A DNA stretch of 6,233 bases from Ferroglobus sp. Its GTDB lineage: Archaea; Halobacteriota; Archaeoglobi; Archaeoglobales; Archaeoglobaceae. The notes below the pieces were generated by a model. It ran no database searches and was not told the DNA's origin. It saw nothing but the letters and a program-made list of their open reading frames with translations. Of the stretch, positions 5,538 to 6,233 are shown one piece after another. The stretch is from positions 1-6,233 of the forward strand of contig WAQS01000085.1 in assembly GCA_015520115.1 (NCBI GenBank), given 5' to 3'. Every line of letters starts with the position of its first letter. Position 1 is the first letter of the stretch. A program made the position numbers and the translations under genes.

Positions 5538-6233
5538 CTATGGGTGGGTGTAGATAGCCAGAACTTCTTCTTCGCTTGCTTTTTCTATTCTGCAGAACGC
5601 GAACCTCTCGAACTGAACGACTTTATCGACTTCTCCAATAACGTTGCTTTCCACAAAGCCTTCGTAATCTCTTTCCACTCCGAGCACTCTGCATTTCAAT
5701 GCCTGACTCTTGGAAAGCCAGTGAATTATGTTCTTCCCCTTCTTAGCCTCTTTAAGTTCGAAGCTTATGAATTCGGCTTTGAAATCCTCCCTAAGCAGTA
5801 TGTTGCAGAAGTCCTTCAGCCTCACTTCTTTCCCTTTAAACCTCTCGAAGTCGTCTCTTGTTAGATACACTCTTCTCTCCCCTCTCAGAACCCTCTTTTC
5901 TTTCTTGTTTGGATGGAGCGGAACTTCCACTTCCCTTTCTTCCAAACCTTTTATCTCTACCTCCACGGGATCCCAAACAAAGAAGTATCTGTTGGCTTTT
6001 TTGTCGACTATTTTTCTGTTCTCGGCATAGAGGTTTTTCATACTCACGCTCACGTCATTTTCGCCAACTCCGAGGGAGAGGAAGAAGTTCCTTATGGCTT
6101 CGGGCTCGAAGCCCCTTCTCCTCAAAGCCTTTAAAGTCGGCAATCTCGGATCGTCCAAACCGGTAAATCTTCCCTCTTCTATCGCCTTTTTTATGCTGCT
6201 CGTAGACAACTTTCCGAATTCGTGGATGCTTAC
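5538..6233 (-). CDS. gltX: Glutamyl-tRNA synthetase, archaeal type, C-terminal part (5' end beyond the window)
   Basis: A class I aminoacyl-tRNA synthetase fragment of 231 residues. It charges tRNA with glutamate, and in archaea lacking GlnRS it usually also mischarges tRNA-Gln for later amidation. The frame stays open to the right edge, reading VSIHEFGK before LSTSS, so the TTG at 6207-6209 is an internal Leu and not a start. LSTSS (visible residues 9-13) sits at the KMSKS loop position. Next comes the IEEGRFTG and DDPRLPTLKALRRRG block (to residue 41), diagnostic for archaeal/eukaryotic GluRS and GlnRS, then the GlnRS-like beta-barrel anticodon-binding region, with RYFFVWDP, RVYLTRDDFERFKGKEVRLKDF and a C-terminal strand-rich part. 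The N-terminal Rossmann half with the HIGH motif, roughly 300 or more residues by family size, is outside. It converges on dppF with one base between stops and is functionally unrelated to the transporter. Confidence 0.9.
   Translation of the reverse strand, partial: VSIHEFGKLSTSSIKKAIEEGRFTGLDDPRLPTLKALRRRGFEPEAIRNFFLSLGVGENDVSVSMKNLYAENRKIVDKKANRYFFVWDPVEVEIKGLEEREVEVPLHPNKKEKRVLRGERRVYLTRDDFERFKGKEVRLKDFCNILLREDFKAEFISFELKEAKKGKNIIHWLSKSQALKCRVLGVERDYEGFVESNVIGEVDKVVQFERFAFCRIEKASEEEVLAIYTHP
5580..5584 (+). terminator. Possible U-tract terminator of the dpp operon inside gltX
   Basis: The first run of five T on the + strand past the dppF stop is at 5580-5584, in a pyrimidine-rich stretch (CTTCTTCTTCGCTTGC just before). 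No hairpin is seen. Since no intergenic space exists, operon transcription must end within the antisense of gltX; this is the nearest candidate. Weak evidence. Confidence 0.22.

Noticed and set aside
5451..5864. A 137-codon + strand open frame spanning the dppF end and gltX
   Set aside because: It overlaps two confident genes, is Phe-rich in the way expected of the antisense of Glu/Lys-rich coding DNA, and has no recognisable domain.
5538..6209. A complete small - strand gene starting at the TTG at 6209
   Set aside because: The frame is open through the window edge and the upstream residues continue a GluRS alignment, so the TTG encodes the Leu of LSTSS.

Overview
The window looks archaeal and probably comes from a thermophilic, anaerobic euryarchaeon. 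An Archaeoglobales-type genome is my best guess, as inference only. Reasons: Shine-Dalgarno elements match the archaeal GGAGGTGATC consensus, upstream regions carry BRE/TATA-like boxes and no bacterial -35/-10 pair, codon use favours AGA/AGG for Arg and ATA for Ile, the proteins are rich in Glu, Lys, Arg and Ile, and the neighbouring aminoacyl-tRNA synthetase is of the archaeal GluRS type.

Layout: bases 1-133 are an AT-rich leader with a probable promoter and no gene. Bases 134-5536 on the + strand hold a complete five-gene peptide/nickel-family ABC importer in canonical order: lipoprotein solute-binding protein (dppA), two permeases (dppB, dppC) and two ATPases (dppD, dppF). A 61-base T-rich gap separates dppA from dppB. 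From dppB to dppF the genes overlap by 1, 4 and 14 bases, so they are very probably translated from one message. Bases 5538-6233 on the - strand hold the C-terminal part of a glutamyl-tRNA synthetase whose start lies beyond the right edge. Its stop codon is one base away from the dppF stop.

The importer genes work together. The lipid-anchored DppA captures a ligand (peptide by family, substrate not determinable here) outside the membrane and delivers it to the DppB-DppC channel, which DppD and DppF drive with ATP. Both ATPases carry the C-terminal four-cysteine module known in this subfamily to hold an iron-sulfur cluster. The synthetase is a housekeeping gene and is only a positional neighbour.

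I see no new kind of system here; this is an ordinary, intact transport operon. The points worth a second look are the control region between dppA and dppB, the near-zero convergent gene boundary, a near-identical stretch shared by the two ATPase genes, and a spaced direct repeat upstream of the operon. There are no RNA genes, mobile elements or CRISPR repeats that I can support.
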